Assembly: GCA_020638555.1 (NCBI GenBank)
Contig: JACKII010000003.1
Span: 468,369 to 532,368, forward strand
DNA length: 64,000 nt
Source of the DNA: Alphaproteobacteria bacterium
GTDB lineage: Bacteria > Pseudomonadota > Alphaproteobacteria > Bin95
Reading direction: 5' to 3'
Part shown: piece after piece, positions 43,874 through 52,239 of the stretch
How positions within the stretch are numbered: the stretch's first letter is position 1
Layout: every line of letters begins with the position of its first letter
Made by a program: the position numbers and the translations under genes
The notes under the pieces: model-generated
What the model saw: the letters and a program-made list of their open reading frames with translations, nothing else
Databases searched by the model: none
What the model was told of the DNA's origin: nothing

Positions 43874-46804
43874 ATGCCCGACGGCTTCACCCCCGCCAGC
43901 GCCCTGCAATCCGGCAAGCGCGTCGGCGACAGTCGCCTCGCGGAGCGCCTGCGGCGCGAGGTCGAAGGCGATGTCTGGTTCGACGCCTATAACCGCGGCC
44001 GCTACGCCACCGACGCCAGCATCTACCAGATCGACCCGATCGGCGTCGTCCGCGCCAAGTCCGTCGCCGACATCCAGGCGGTGCTGACGCTGGCGCGCGA
44101 GGAAGGCGTCACCGTCCTGCCCCGCGGCGGCGGCACCAGCCAGTGCGGCCAGACTGTGGGCGAGAGCGTGGTGGTCGACTGCGCCCGCTGGTTCAACGCG
44201 CCGATGAGCCTGGACGTGGAGAACCGCCGGGTGCGGGTGCGGCCCGGCATGGTTCTGGGCCAGCTCAACAAGGCACTGGCGAAGCACAAACTGTTCTTCC
44301 CCATCGACCCGTCGACCGCCAGCCGCGCCACCATCGGCGGCATGGCGGCGAACAATTCCAGCGGTGCGCGCTCGATCCGCTACGGCCTGACCGTCGACAA
44401 TGTGCGCAGCATCGACGCGATCCTGGCGGATGGCACGGCGCACCAGTTCGGCTGGGTGCCCGGCAATCTCGACGGCGGCGACGGCTCGCCCGGCTATGTC
44501 GAGTTGGTGCAGAAAATGCGCGAACTCGCCATCACCAACTCGGAGGAGTTGAAGGCGCGCATCCCCAAGGTGCTGCGCCACGTCGCCGGCTACAATCTGC
44601 ACCGGGTCGACCCGGCCGGGCACAACATGGCGAACCTTCTGGTGGGCTCGGAAGGGACGCTCGCCTTCTTCACCGGCCTGGAACTGGACTTGCAGCCGGT
44701 GCCGGCGCGCAAGGTGCTGGGCGTCTGCCACTTCCCCAGCTTCCGCAGCGCGATGGAGGCGACCAAGGAACTGGTAAGCCTCGGCCCCGACGCGGTCGAG
44801 CTGGTGGACAACACCATCCTCACCCTGTCGCGGGAGATGCCGCAGTTCGCCGCCACCATGGCCGAGGTGGTGCGCGGCGCCCCCAACTGCCTGCTGCTGG
44901 TGGAATTTTCCGGCGACGACGCGGGCGATCTCGCCGCGAAGCTGGACGCGCTCGCTGCGAAAATGACGGACCTGGGCTATGCGGACGCGGTCGTGCCGAT
45001 CACCGATCCCGCCTGGCAGGGCCGGGTCTGGAGCGTGCGCGAGGCGGGGCTGAACATCGTCATGTCGATGAAGTCCGCCGGCAAGCCGATCAGCTTCATC
45101 GAGGATTGCGCCATCCCGCTGGAGCATCTGGCCGACTTCACTTCGCGCCTGACCGAGTTGTTCGAGGCGAACGGCACGTCGGGCACCTGGTACGCCCATG
45201 CCAGCGTCGGCCTGCTGCACGTCCGCCCGGTCATCAACCTGAAGGAAGAGGCCGGCGCCAGGCAGATGCGCGCCATTGCCGAGGGGGCGTTCGACCTGGT
45301 GGCCGAATACGGCGGCTCCCATTCCGGCGAGCATGGCGACGGTTTCGTGCGCTCGGAATTCACCGAGACCATGCTGGGCGCGCCGCTCACCCGCGCCTAT
45401 GAGCAGGTGAAGGACGCCTTCGACCCAGAGGGCCTGTTCAACCCCGGCACCGTCGTCCGGCCGCCGCGCATGGACGAGCGCGACCTGTTCCGCTTCAAGC
45501 CCGGCTACCGCGCCGAGCCGATCCAGACCGCGCTCGACTGGAGCGAGTGGGGCGGTTTCCTGGGCGCGGCGGAGATGTGCAACAACAACGGCACCTGCCG
45601 CAAGATGGCGCCGGACGTGATGTGTCCGTCCTTCCGCGTCACCCTGGACGAGCAGCACGTGACCCGCGGCCGCGCCAACACGCTGCGGCTCGCGCTGTCC
45701 GGCCAGCTCGGCCCGGACGCGATCAGCAGCGAGGACATGCGCGAGACGCTGGACCTCTGCGTCGGTTGCAAGGGCTGCCGGCGCGAATGCCCGACCGGCG
45801 TCGACATGGCGCGCATGAAGATCGAGGCGCTCTACCACTACCACAAGCGGCATGGCTGGAGCCTGAAGGACCGGCTGGTGGCCCACCTGCCGCGCTATGC
45901 CCGCATCGGCGCCTTCCTGTCGCCATGGCTTAATCTATTTAGCTTAGTCCCAGGCGCCGGACGGGTGCAGCAGGCGGTCGCGGGATTCCACCGCAACCGC
46001 TCCCTGCCCCGCTGGGCCGGCAATCCGTTTCGCCCGATCGAGGCCGGCACGCACCCGCTCGGCCAGGACGGCAAGGACGTGGTGCTGTTCGCCGACACGT
46101 TCAATTCCGCCTTCGAGCCCGCCATTCCCCGCGCGGCGCTGAAAGTGCTGCGCGCCGCCGGCTATCGCGTTCACGCCATCGAGGCCCGGGGCCGCCCGCT
46201 CTGCTGCGGCCGCACCTATCTCTCGGTCGGCAAGGTCGACGAGGCGCGCGCCGAAATGCGGCGCACGGTCGAAGCGCTCAAGCCCTATGTCGCCGCAGGC
46301 GTCCCCGTGGTCGGCCTGGAGCCGGCCTGCCTGCTGACGCTGCGCGACGAGTTCCATGCGGTCCTGCCCGGCGCCGACACGAGGGCGCTTTCCGACAACG
46401 CCTTTCTGCTGGAAGAGTTCCTGGCGAACGAGTTGGACGCGGGCCGGCTGCACCTGAAACTGAAGCCGCTGGTGCAGCGCCAGGCGCTGTTGCACGGCCA
46501 CTGCCACCAGAAGAGCTTCGGCGTCGTCGGCGCGGTGCAGAAAATCCTGGCCCAGGTGCCGGGCCTGAAAACCGAACTGATCGAGTCCAGTTGCTGCGGC
46601 ATGGCCGGCAGTTTCGGCTACGACGCCAACCACTATGCCGTCAGCCAGGCCATGGCGGAGGCCGCCCTGCTGCCGGCCGTCCGCGCCGCCGGGCCGGACA
46701 CGCTGATCGTTGCCGACGGCACCTCCTGCCGCCACCAGATCAAGGACGGTACCGGCGCCCGCGCCCTGCACGTGGCGGAGGTGCTGGCGGCTGCGCTGCC
46801 CTAG
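43874..46804 (+). CDS. fused FAD-linked oxidase and Fe-S oxidoreductase (YdiJ-like)
   Basis: 976-residue fusion. Residues about 1-550 form an FAD-binding type 4 domain (LPRGGGTSQCGQTVGES is the FAD loop; HSGEHGDGFVR is the conserved catalytic/metal segment). Then come CNNNGTCRKM and CVGCKGCRRECPTGVD (about 628-643), ligands for a 4Fe-4S cluster. The C-terminal part carries two CCG-type motifs (LCCGRTYLSVGK; SSCCGMAGSFGY) as in GlcF/LldE-like subunits. This order matches YdiJ, a D-2-hydroxyglutarate or D-lactate dehydrogenase donating electrons to the respiratory chain. Substrate is not settled by sequence alone. Confidence 0.93.
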   Translation: MPDGFTPASALQSGKRVGDSRLAERLRREVEGDVWFDAYNRGRYATDASIYQIDPIGVVRAKSVADIQAVLTLAREEGVTVLPRGGGTSQCGQTVGESVVVDCARWFNAPMSLDVENRRVRVRPGMVLGQLNKALAKHKLFFPIDPSTASRATIGGMAANNSSGARSIRYGLTVDNVRSIDAILADGTAHQFGWVPGNLDGGDGSPGYVELVQKMRELAITNSEELKARIPKVLRHVAGYNLHRVDPAGHNMANLLVGSEGTLAFFTGLELDLQPVPARKVLGVCHFPSFRSAMEATKELVSLGPDAVELVDNTILTLSREMPQFAATMAEVVRGAPNCLLLVEFSGDDAGDLAAKLDALAAKMTDLGYADAVVPITDPAWQGRVWSVREAGLNIVMSMKSAGKPISFIEDCAIPLEHLADFTSRLTELFEANGTSGTWYAHASVGLLHVRPVINLKEEAGARQMRAIAEGAFDLVAEYGGSHSGEHGDGFVRSEFTETMLGAPLTRAYEQVKDAFDPEGLFNPGTVVRPPRMDERDLFRFKPGYRAEPIQTALDWSEWGGFLGAAEMCNNNGTCRKMAPDVMCPSFRVTLDEQHVTRGRANTLRLALSGQLGPDAISSEDMRETLDLCVGCKGCRRECPTGVDMARMKIEALYHYHKRHGWSLKDRLVAHLPRYARIGAFLSPWLNLFSLVPGAGRVQQAVAGFHRNRSLPRWAGNPFRPIEAGTHPLGQDGKDVVLFADTFNSAFEPAIPRAALKVLRAAGYRVHAIEARGRPLCCGRTYLSVGKVDEARAEMRRTVEALKPYVAAGVPVVGLEPACLLTLRDEFHAVLPGADTRALSDNAFLLEEFLANELDAGRLHLKLKPLVQRQALLHGHCHQKSFGVVGAVQKILAQVPGLKTELIESSCCGMAGSFGYDANHYAVSQAMAEAALLPAVRAAGPDTLIVADGTSCRHQIKDGTGARALHVAEVLAAALP

Positions 46805-46879
46805 CCTCTGGACGCGCCGCCCGGAATGGCGGAGAGTCCCCGGCAACGGATCCGTCTCGCGTAAGGAATCGCGCGCCCC

Positions 46880-47755
46880 ATGAGCGAAGAGAAGAAGAAG
46901 CCCGTCACCCCACGCCCGGCCGCCACCGTCCTGATGCTGCGCGACGGCCCGAACGGCATGGAAGTCTTCATGGTGAAGCGGCACCACAAGATCGACTTCG
47001 CCACCGGCGCGCTGGTGTTTCCCGGCGGCAGCGCCGACCCCGGCGACGGCAGCGACACGGTGCGCCGGCGCGCCGACGGCGCCGACGGCCTCAGCGCCGA
47101 GGCGCTGCGCTTCCGCACCGCCTGCGTGCGCGAGGCGTTCGAGGAAACCGGCCTGCTGCTCTGCCGCCGCGCCGACAAGCCGGAGGTGCTGGAGGCGGAC
47201 GAGTGCGCGGCGCTGCAACACTACCGCGCCAAGCTGGAAGCGAACGAACTGGACTTCGGCGAGTTCCTGGAGGCGGAAAACCTGATCGCCTGCCTCGACC
47301 GGCTGGCGCATTTCGCCCACTGGATCACGCCTGCCGGCATGCCGAAGCGCTTCGACACCCATTTCTACGTCGCCCGCACCCCGGCGCGTCAGCTGGCCAA
47401 GCACGACGGCAGCGAGAACGTGGACAGCGTCTGGATCACGCCGGCCGAAGCCTGTGCGGCGGCGGATCGGGGCGAATACACCGTCATCTTCCCGACCCGG
47501 GTGAATATCGAGAAGCTCGACCGCATGGGCAAGGATGTCGCCACCGCCATGGCGAACATCGACAAGGATCAGGTGGTCACGGTGCTGCCGCAGGTCACGC
47601 CCATCGAAGGCGGCCGCATCATGAAAATCCCGGCGGAAGCCGGCTATGGTTTCAGCGAGGTGGCGATCAAGGGCGTGCCCGGCACCCAGGGCAATGTCCA
47701 GGTGATCGAGCGCGACGGCCAGCAATTCGGCCTCGCCGCGCCGCTGCAGGACTGA
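46880..47755 (+). CDS. Nudix hydrolase family protein
   Basis: 291-residue protein of the long NUDT19-like type. The N-terminal PAATVLMLRDGPNGMEVFMVKR and LVFPGGSAD lead to a Nudix box that is split and only partly canonical: REAFEETG (about 86-93) gives the key Glu residues, but the Gly-x5-Glu start is replaced by an insertion. NUDT19-like members cleave CoA, so CoA or acyl-CoA is a reasonable guess. It starts 75 bases after the YdiJ-like gene and may share its transcript. Confidence 0.85.
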   Translation: MSEEKKKPVTPRPAATVLMLRDGPNGMEVFMVKRHHKIDFATGALVFPGGSADPGDGSDTVRRRADGADGLSAEALRFRTACVREAFEETGLLLCRRADKPEVLEADECAALQHYRAKLEANELDFGEFLEAENLIACLDRLAHFAHWITPAGMPKRFDTHFYVARTPARQLAKHDGSENVDSVWITPAEACAAADRGEYTVIFPTRVNIEKLDRMGKDVATAMANIDKDQVVTVLPQVTPIEGGRIMKIPAEAGYGFSEVAIKGVPGTQGNVQVIERDGQQFGLAAPLQD

Positions 47756-48055
47756 CGCGGCCGCCGTTCCGCTACCAGGGGCCGCCGCGCCTGCGGAGCC
47801 GGTGGCCCTCCGCTTCGGCATCGCTCCCCGACGTCGGCGGCAGCCCCTGTCGGTGCAAGGGCAGGGTCAGCAGTTCGAACGCCAAGTGTTGCCGGCTGCC
47901 GCCCGGGTTTCGTGGGCGCTGCCTGGCCCAAAGGCCGGCTTTGAGCGCCCCGAACCAGGCGCGCCCCCAGGCGGAAGCGCCCCGGCCCTCGGTCGGCCCC
48001 GGATCGGCCGGCCGCGGGACTGCCCGATCGAGAGCGCCCATGGTCGGTCTCCCCG
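47756..48055. other. intergenic region between convergent genes
   Basis: 300 bases of very GC-rich DNA with no credible reading frame. I see no clear hairpin with a T-run and no match to the two repeat families. Confidence 0.4.
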
Positions 48056-48394
48056 TCACTGCCAGAGGTCGTCGGTGGCGGTGAAGGTTTCGATCGTCCC
48101 CTGTCCGATCAGGACCGCGCTCTCCAGCCCGACGTCGCTGCCATCGAACCCGTCGGCCCAGGCGTCGGCGTCGGCCGTCACCTTTTGGCCCGCATCGAGT
48201 TCGACGGCGATGATCTCGTTGCCCTTGGTGTCGTCCAGCACGAGGCGCAGGCCGCCATCGTCGGTTTTGTCATAGGAGAAGGAGTCGAAGTCCAGGCTCT
48301 CGTAACGGCCATCACGTCCATAGACCAATTCATAGCCGTCGGCCGTGTCCAGAACAAAGAAATGGTAGTTTCCAAACAATTCTTCCGTCGGCAT
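48056..48394 (-). CDS. small acidic protein of unknown function
   Basis: 112 residues, rich in Asp and Glu (for example DFDSFSYDKTDDGG and DADAWADGFDGSD), with alternating hydrophobic strands. It has no signal peptide or membrane segment. I do not recognise a family. The ATG at 48394 has AAAGGGA 9 bases upstream and gives a compact protein starting MPTEELFGNYHFFVLD. It stands alone between convergent and divergent neighbours. Confidence 0.65.
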   Translation of the reverse strand: MPTEELFGNYHFFVLDTADGYELVYGRDGRYESLDFDSFSYDKTDDGGLRLVLDDTKGNEIIAVELDAGQKVTADADAWADGFDGSDVGLESAVLIGQGTIETFTATDDLWQ

Positions 48395-48529
48395 GGCACT
48401 ATCCCTTTCTGTCCCGATTTGTGTCTCCTCGATACGGATCAATGTGGGATGCCATCGGGCAACCAACAGTGACTGGCGTCACAAGACCAACCCTGCCGCT
48501 TTTTCTTCCAAAGGCGCCACCGGGACACT

Positions 48530-48712
48530 CTAGAGCGCTTTCGGCACTGGTTGACCCACTCTCCTGCCCCATCTCCCGCGCAAGCGGGAGCCCATGCCTG
48601 AGAGCGTCTCACAGGACACGCACTCTGTTTTGGATTCTCAGGCATGGGTCCCCGCTTCCGCGGGGACAAGGAAGCTGGGCTGGTGAGCCAATTGGAAAAG
48701 AATCCGCTCTAA
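48530..48712. mobile_element. palindromic MITE-like element, best-preserved copy
   Basis: 183 bases from CTAG (48530-48533) to CTAA (48709-48712). The left arm runs GAGCGCTTTCGGCACTGG and on; the right arm, read inward, starts GAGCGGATTCTTTTCCAATT. Inner facing hairpins are CTCCCGCGCAAGCGGGAG and CCCCGCTTCCGCGGGG, with CCCATGCCTGAGA on one side and TCTCAGGCATGGG on the other. The right end provides the stop codon (TAG on the minus strand) of the CoA-ester lyase gene. Confidence 0.8.
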
Positions 48713-49587
48713 CCGGCGGCGCGGATCGCCTGCATCAGCGCCAGCGTGCGCCGGGCCTTCTCGACGATGGGGTAGTCGACGAAATAGCCCTCCACCTGGA
48801 TCGAGGCGCTGCCCGCCGCCTCGGCCGCGGCGAAGGCGGCGACGATCTTCTCGGCATGGGCCACCTGATCCGCCGTCGGCGTGAAGGCGGCGTTGGCCGC
48901 GGCGATCTGGTCCGGATGAATGCAGAGCTTGCCCTGAAAGCCCAGCCCGCGGACCGTGGCGCAGGAGGCCTGGAACGCCTCGGTCTCCCGCAGGTGAATG
49001 AAGACGCTGTCCAGCGGCGGCTCCAGCCCCGCGGCGCGGCTCACGCTCACCATCCGGTGGCGCATCGGCAGCAATTCGCCCTCGCCCAGGCTCCATTCGC
49101 GGCCAATGTCGAGCGTGTAGTCGCCCGCGCCGAACGAGAGCCGCCGAACCCGCGTCGCCGCCGCCGCGATGGCGTCCAGTGCCTGCTCCGCGCGCGCGGT
49201 CTCGATGATCGGGATCAGGTCGATGCTGCCGGGGGCCAGACCCGCCTCGCGCTCGCACTGGGCCAGCAGCCATTCGGCCGTGGCGAGTTCCGCCGCGCTC
49301 TCCACCTTCGGCAGGACGATGCCGTCGAGCCAGGGGCCGACCACCGCCTGGAAATCGCCATAGGCGAACGGTGTCGACAGCGCATTCACCCGCACATAGC
49401 CCAAGGGCCGCCGCGGCACCGGCCTCGCCCGCAGCGCCGCGACGACCGCCTGCCGGGTGGCGGGCTTTTCGGCGATGGCGACCGCGTCCTCCAGGTCGAG
49501 GATGACGGCGTCGGCGCCGGCCGCGAACACTTTCGCGACCTTGCGCGGATGGTTGCCGGGCGTGAACAGCAGGGTGCGGAACGGCAT
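48709..49587 (-). CDS. HpcH/HpaI aldolase/citrate lyase family protein (CoA-ester lyase)
   Basis: 292-residue CitE-like TIM-barrel lyase. VILDLEDAV (about 31-39) contains acidic metal-site residues, GYVRVNA holds the conserved Arg, and DLIPIIETARA and CIHPDQIAAAN are family hallmarks. Relatives cleave citramalyl-, malyl- or methylmalyl-CoA or hydrolyse malyl-CoA. The start at 49587 (MPFRTLLFTPGN) matches the family; the longer frame is not credible. An acyl-CoA dehydrogenase gene is divergently placed, hinting at a shared acyl-CoA route. Confidence 0.92.
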   Translation of the reverse strand: MPFRTLLFTPGNHPRKVAKVFAAGADAVILDLEDAVAIAEKPATRQAVVAALRARPVPRRPLGYVRVNALSTPFAYGDFQAVVGPWLDGIVLPKVESAAELATAEWLLAQCEREAGLAPGSIDLIPIIETARAEQALDAIAAAATRVRRLSFGAGDYTLDIGREWSLGEGELLPMRHRMVSVSRAAGLEPPLDSVFIHLRETEAFQASCATVRGLGFQGKLCIHPDQIAAANAAFTPTADQVAHAEKIVAAFAAAEAAGSASIQVEGYFVDYPIVEKARRTLALMQAIRAAG

Positions 49588-49655
49588 GGGCGGCCTCGGG
49601 ATGGGAGGAAGGAAACGGCGCATCCTATGCCCGCCGCCGCCACTGGCAACGGCGG

Positions 49656-49684
49656 TTGACAATATAGGAACAATAACCTATTAT
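49656..49684 (+). promoter_or_regulatory. near-consensus sigma-70 promoter
   Basis: TTGACA (49656-49661) and TATTAT (49679-49684) are separated by exactly 17 bases, the closest match to the housekeeping consensus that I found. A short dyad, ATAGG (49664-49668) and CCTAT (49677-49681), overlaps the spacer and -10 box and could be an operator. It should drive the acyl-CoA dehydrogenase gene and the small frame before it. Confidence 0.75.
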
Positions 49685-49743
49685 AGCGCCCATGCTCGCA
49701 ACCGCCCCCTTCCCGAACCGGCGCCTGGCGCTGGAATGCCAGT

Positions 49744-49938
49744 ATGACGGCCCGATCCGCCCGGTACCGCGCCGGAGCCGATGGCACCGCCGCGCCGGCG
49801 CTCCGGCTGGGCTCGGTGGTGGCCGCGCTTCGCCGCCGCCGGCGCCTCGCGGCCCAGGCCGCGGCCGGGGACCCCGCCCTGGCCCGCATGAGCCGCTACC
49901 TGACCCAGGCGGTGCGCGCCGAACGGCTGCGGGAGTAG
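49744..49938 (+). CDS. possible small basic protein
   Basis: 64-residue frame starting at ATG 49744, very rich in Arg and Ala, ending ARMSRYLTQAVRAERLRE. It lies between a strong promoter and the acyl-CoA dehydrogenase gene. No family is recognised and no good ribosome binding site is visible, so it may be a leader peptide or a chance frame. Confidence 0.3.
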   Translation: MTARSARYRAGADGTAAPALRLGSVVAALRRRRRLAAQAAAGDPALARMSRYLTQAVRAERLRE

Positions 49939-50025
49939 CCAACCGCGGCGGCCGCTTTTCCTCGGCGGCGGCATTGTCCTACAGTGGCGGACCGCGAACC
50001 TCCCCGCCCGACCGGACCGCCGCCC

Positions 50026-51183
50026 ATGCTCCTCCAGCTTTCCGACGAACAACGCCAGCTGCAAACCATGCTTCGCCGCCTCGCCAACGAGCGGGTGGCG
50101 CCACGGGCGGCGGAGATCGACCGCACGGCGGACTACCCGCAGGACATGTTCGACCTGCTGAAGGAGCTGGGCCTGTTCGCCCTGCCCATCGACCCCGCCT
50201 ATGGCGGCACCGGCAGCCTGGTCTCCGCCTGCCTGGCGGTCGAGGAGTTGGGGCGCGTCTGCTACAACACCGCCTATCTGCTGGTGGTGCAGTGGAGCGC
50301 CTTCGGCGGCATCCAGTCGGCCGGCACGGAAGAGCAGAAAAAGCGATTGCTGCCGGGACTCGCCGACGGAAGCATCCGCGCCTCGATCAGCGTGACCGAG
50401 GCGCAATCGGGCAGCGACGTCGCCGGCATCCTGACCCGCGCCGACCGGGCCGAAGGCGGCTACACGCTTTACGGCTCCAAGGTCTATTGCACCAATTCCA
50501 CCGTCGCCGACGTGTTCGTCGTCGCCGCCAAGACCGACCCGAGCAAGCGCCATGGCGGCATCAGCGCCTTCATCCTGGAGCGCGACACGCCCGGCTTCAC
50601 CATCGGCAAGCCGGAGAACAAGCTGGGCGCCCGCGGCATCCCCTCCTGCCCGCTCTATTTCGACGGCGCCTTCGTGCCGGAAAGCGCGCGCCTGGGCGCG
50701 GAGGGTGCAGGCTTCCGGGCGGTGATGGACGCCTTCAACCACGGCCGGCCGATCATGGGCGCGCGCGGCGTCGGCCTCGCCCAGGGCGCGATGGAACTGG
50801 CCGCGAAATTCGTCGAGGAGCGCCAGGCCTTCGGCCAGAAAGTGGCGGCCTTCCAGGGCGTGCAGTGGATGATCGCCGACATGGCGATCCAGATCGAGGC
50901 CGCGCGCGGGCTGGTCTACCGGGCCGCCTCGCTGGCGGACCGGGGCGTGGTCGGCAAGGAGTTGGCGATGGCGGCGGCCATGGCCAAATGCTTCGCCACC
51001 GACACGGCGATGAAGGTGGCGACGGACGCGGTGCAGCTTTGGGGCTCGGCCGGCATCAGCAAGGACAATCCGGTCGAGCGCTATTTCCGCGACGCCAAGG
51101 TGTTGCAGATCATCGAGGGCACGAACCAGATCCAGCGCAACCTGATCGGCCGCTGGGCGCTGGAAGCCGCCAACGCCACCTGA
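50026..51183 (+). CDS. acyl-CoA dehydrogenase family protein (second copy)
   Basis: 385-residue FAD acyl-CoA dehydrogenase, closer to the short/branched-chain type. Visible features are VTEAQSGSDVAGILTRA (about 124-140), RQAFGQKVAAFQGVQWMIADM, and the C-terminal EGTNQIQRNLIGRWALEAA. It is a soluble tetrameric dehydrogenase by family. ATG 50026 starts the usual LSDEQRQLQ region; the GTG at 49984 would add a Pro-rich tail. The promoter at 49656 is the likely driver. Substrate chain type is inferred only. Confidence 0.92.
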   Translation: MLLQLSDEQRQLQTMLRRLANERVAPRAAEIDRTADYPQDMFDLLKELGLFALPIDPAYGGTGSLVSACLAVEELGRVCYNTAYLLVVQWSAFGGIQSAGTEEQKKRLLPGLADGSIRASISVTEAQSGSDVAGILTRADRAEGGYTLYGSKVYCTNSTVADVFVVAAKTDPSKRHGGISAFILERDTPGFTIGKPENKLGARGIPSCPLYFDGAFVPESARLGAEGAGFRAVMDAFNHGRPIMGARGVGLAQGAMELAAKFVEERQAFGQKVAAFQGVQWMIADMAIQIEAARGLVYRAASLADRGVVGKELAMAAAMAKCFATDTAMKVATDAVQLWGSAGISKDNPVERYFRDAKVLQIIEGTNQIQRNLIGRWALEAANAT

Positions 51184-51195
51184 GCGCCGCGGCGC

Positions 51196-51376
51196 CTAGC
51201 GCGGAGTCTGTTCCCGCTGGCCTACCACCCCATCTCCCCTGTCCTCGCGGAAGCGGGGACCCATGCCTGAGAGGCAAATACAGAGTCGGTATCCTGTGAG
51301 AAGCGCTCAGGCATGGGCTCCCGCTTGCGCGGGAGATGGGGCAGGAGCGTGGCTCAACCAGCGCCGCGGCGCCTAG
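51196..51376. mobile_element. palindromic MITE-like element flanked by a 16-base direct repeat
   Basis: Runs from CTAG at 51196 to CTAG at 51373-51376; the latter holds the pheA TAG stop codon. The interior matches the other copies, with facing CCCATGCCTGAGAG and GCTCAGGCATGGGC. Both CTAG sites are preceded by GCGCCGCGGCGC, so 51184-51199 and 51361-51376 are identical (GCGCCGCGGCGCCTAG). Confidence 0.75.
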
Positions 51377-52239
51377 AAGCCCTGTTCCTTGCGGAACGGA
51401 TGGGCCGGATAGACGCCCAGGATCCGCACCTCGCGGCTGTAGAATTCCAGCTCTTCCAGTGCGTTGCGCAGTGACGCCTCGTCCGGGTGGCCTTCCACGT
51501 CGGCATAGAACTGGGTCGCGGTGAACTCGCCCTCGACCATATAGCTTTCCAGCTTGGTCATGTTCACGCCGTTGGTGGCGAAACCGCCCAGCGCCTTGTA
51601 CAGCGCCGCCGGCACGTTGCGCACGCGGAAGATGAAGGTGGTGATCACCCGCCCGCCGCCATTGGCCGACGGCGGCGGCGGCCGCACCGGGTCGCGCGAC
51701 AGCACGATGAAGCGCGTGGTGTTGTGGCTCGCGTCCTCGATATCCCGTTCCAGGATTTCCAGCCCGTAAATGTCCGCCGCCAGAGAGGACGCCACCGCGG
51801 CTTCCTCGATATTCCGCGACTGCGCCAGGTCGGCCGCGGCGCCGGCGGTGTCCGCATGGACGATCGCCTCCAACCCCAGGCGCTTGAAGGCGTTGCGGCA
51901 CTGGCCCAGCGCATGCACGTGACTGCGCACGCGCTTGATCGTCTTCAGCGAGGCGCCCTTCGGCGCCAGCAACTGATGGCGCACCCGCTGGAAATGCTCG
52001 CCGACGATGTGCAGGCCCGTCCCCGGCAGCAGGTGGTGGATGTCGGCCACGCGCCCGGCCAGCGAATTCTCGATCGGGATCATGCCGAGCGCCGCCCGCC
52101 CGGTCTCCACCGCGCCGAACGCGCCCTCGAACGAGCCGCAGGGCAAGGTGGTCCAGTCGGGATAGGCCGTGCGGCAGGCGAGGTCGGAATAGGCGCCGGG
52201 AGCGCCCTGGAACGCAATGATTCGGGACGGATCGGTCAT
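51373..52239 (-). CDS. pheA: prephenate dehydratase
   Basis: 288-residue monofunctional prephenate dehydratase (no chorismate mutase domain), converting prephenate to phenylpyruvate for phenylalanine synthesis. The catalytic domain covers about 1-190 (FQGAPGAYSDLA at the start; MIPIENSLAGRV; NTTRFIVL with the conserved Thr-Arg-Phe). The ACT regulatory domain is about 198-280 and contains LESYMVEGEF. Its ATG overlaps the kdsB stop codon by four bases (ATGA), so the two are translationally coupled. Confidence 0.94.
   Translation of the reverse strand: MTDPSRIIAFQGAPGAYSDLACRTAYPDWTTLPCGSFEGAFGAVETGRAALGMIPIENSLAGRVADIHHLLPGTGLHIVGEHFQRVRHQLLAPKGASLKTIKRVRSHVHALGQCRNAFKRLGLEAIVHADTAGAAADLAQSRNIEEAAVASSLAADIYGLEILERDIEDASHNTTRFIVLSRDPVRPPPPSANGGGRVITTFIFRVRNVPAALYKALGGFATNGVNMTKLESYMVEGEFTATQFYADVEGHPDEASLRNALEELEFYSREVRILGVYPAHPFRKEQGF

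Noticed and set aside
49692..51299. 535-residue frame starting next to the strong promoter
   Set aside because: It overlaps the acyl-CoA dehydrogenase gene in another frame, is Arg/Gly/Pro-rich and has no domain signature. Only the short frame at 49744 was kept, at low confidence.
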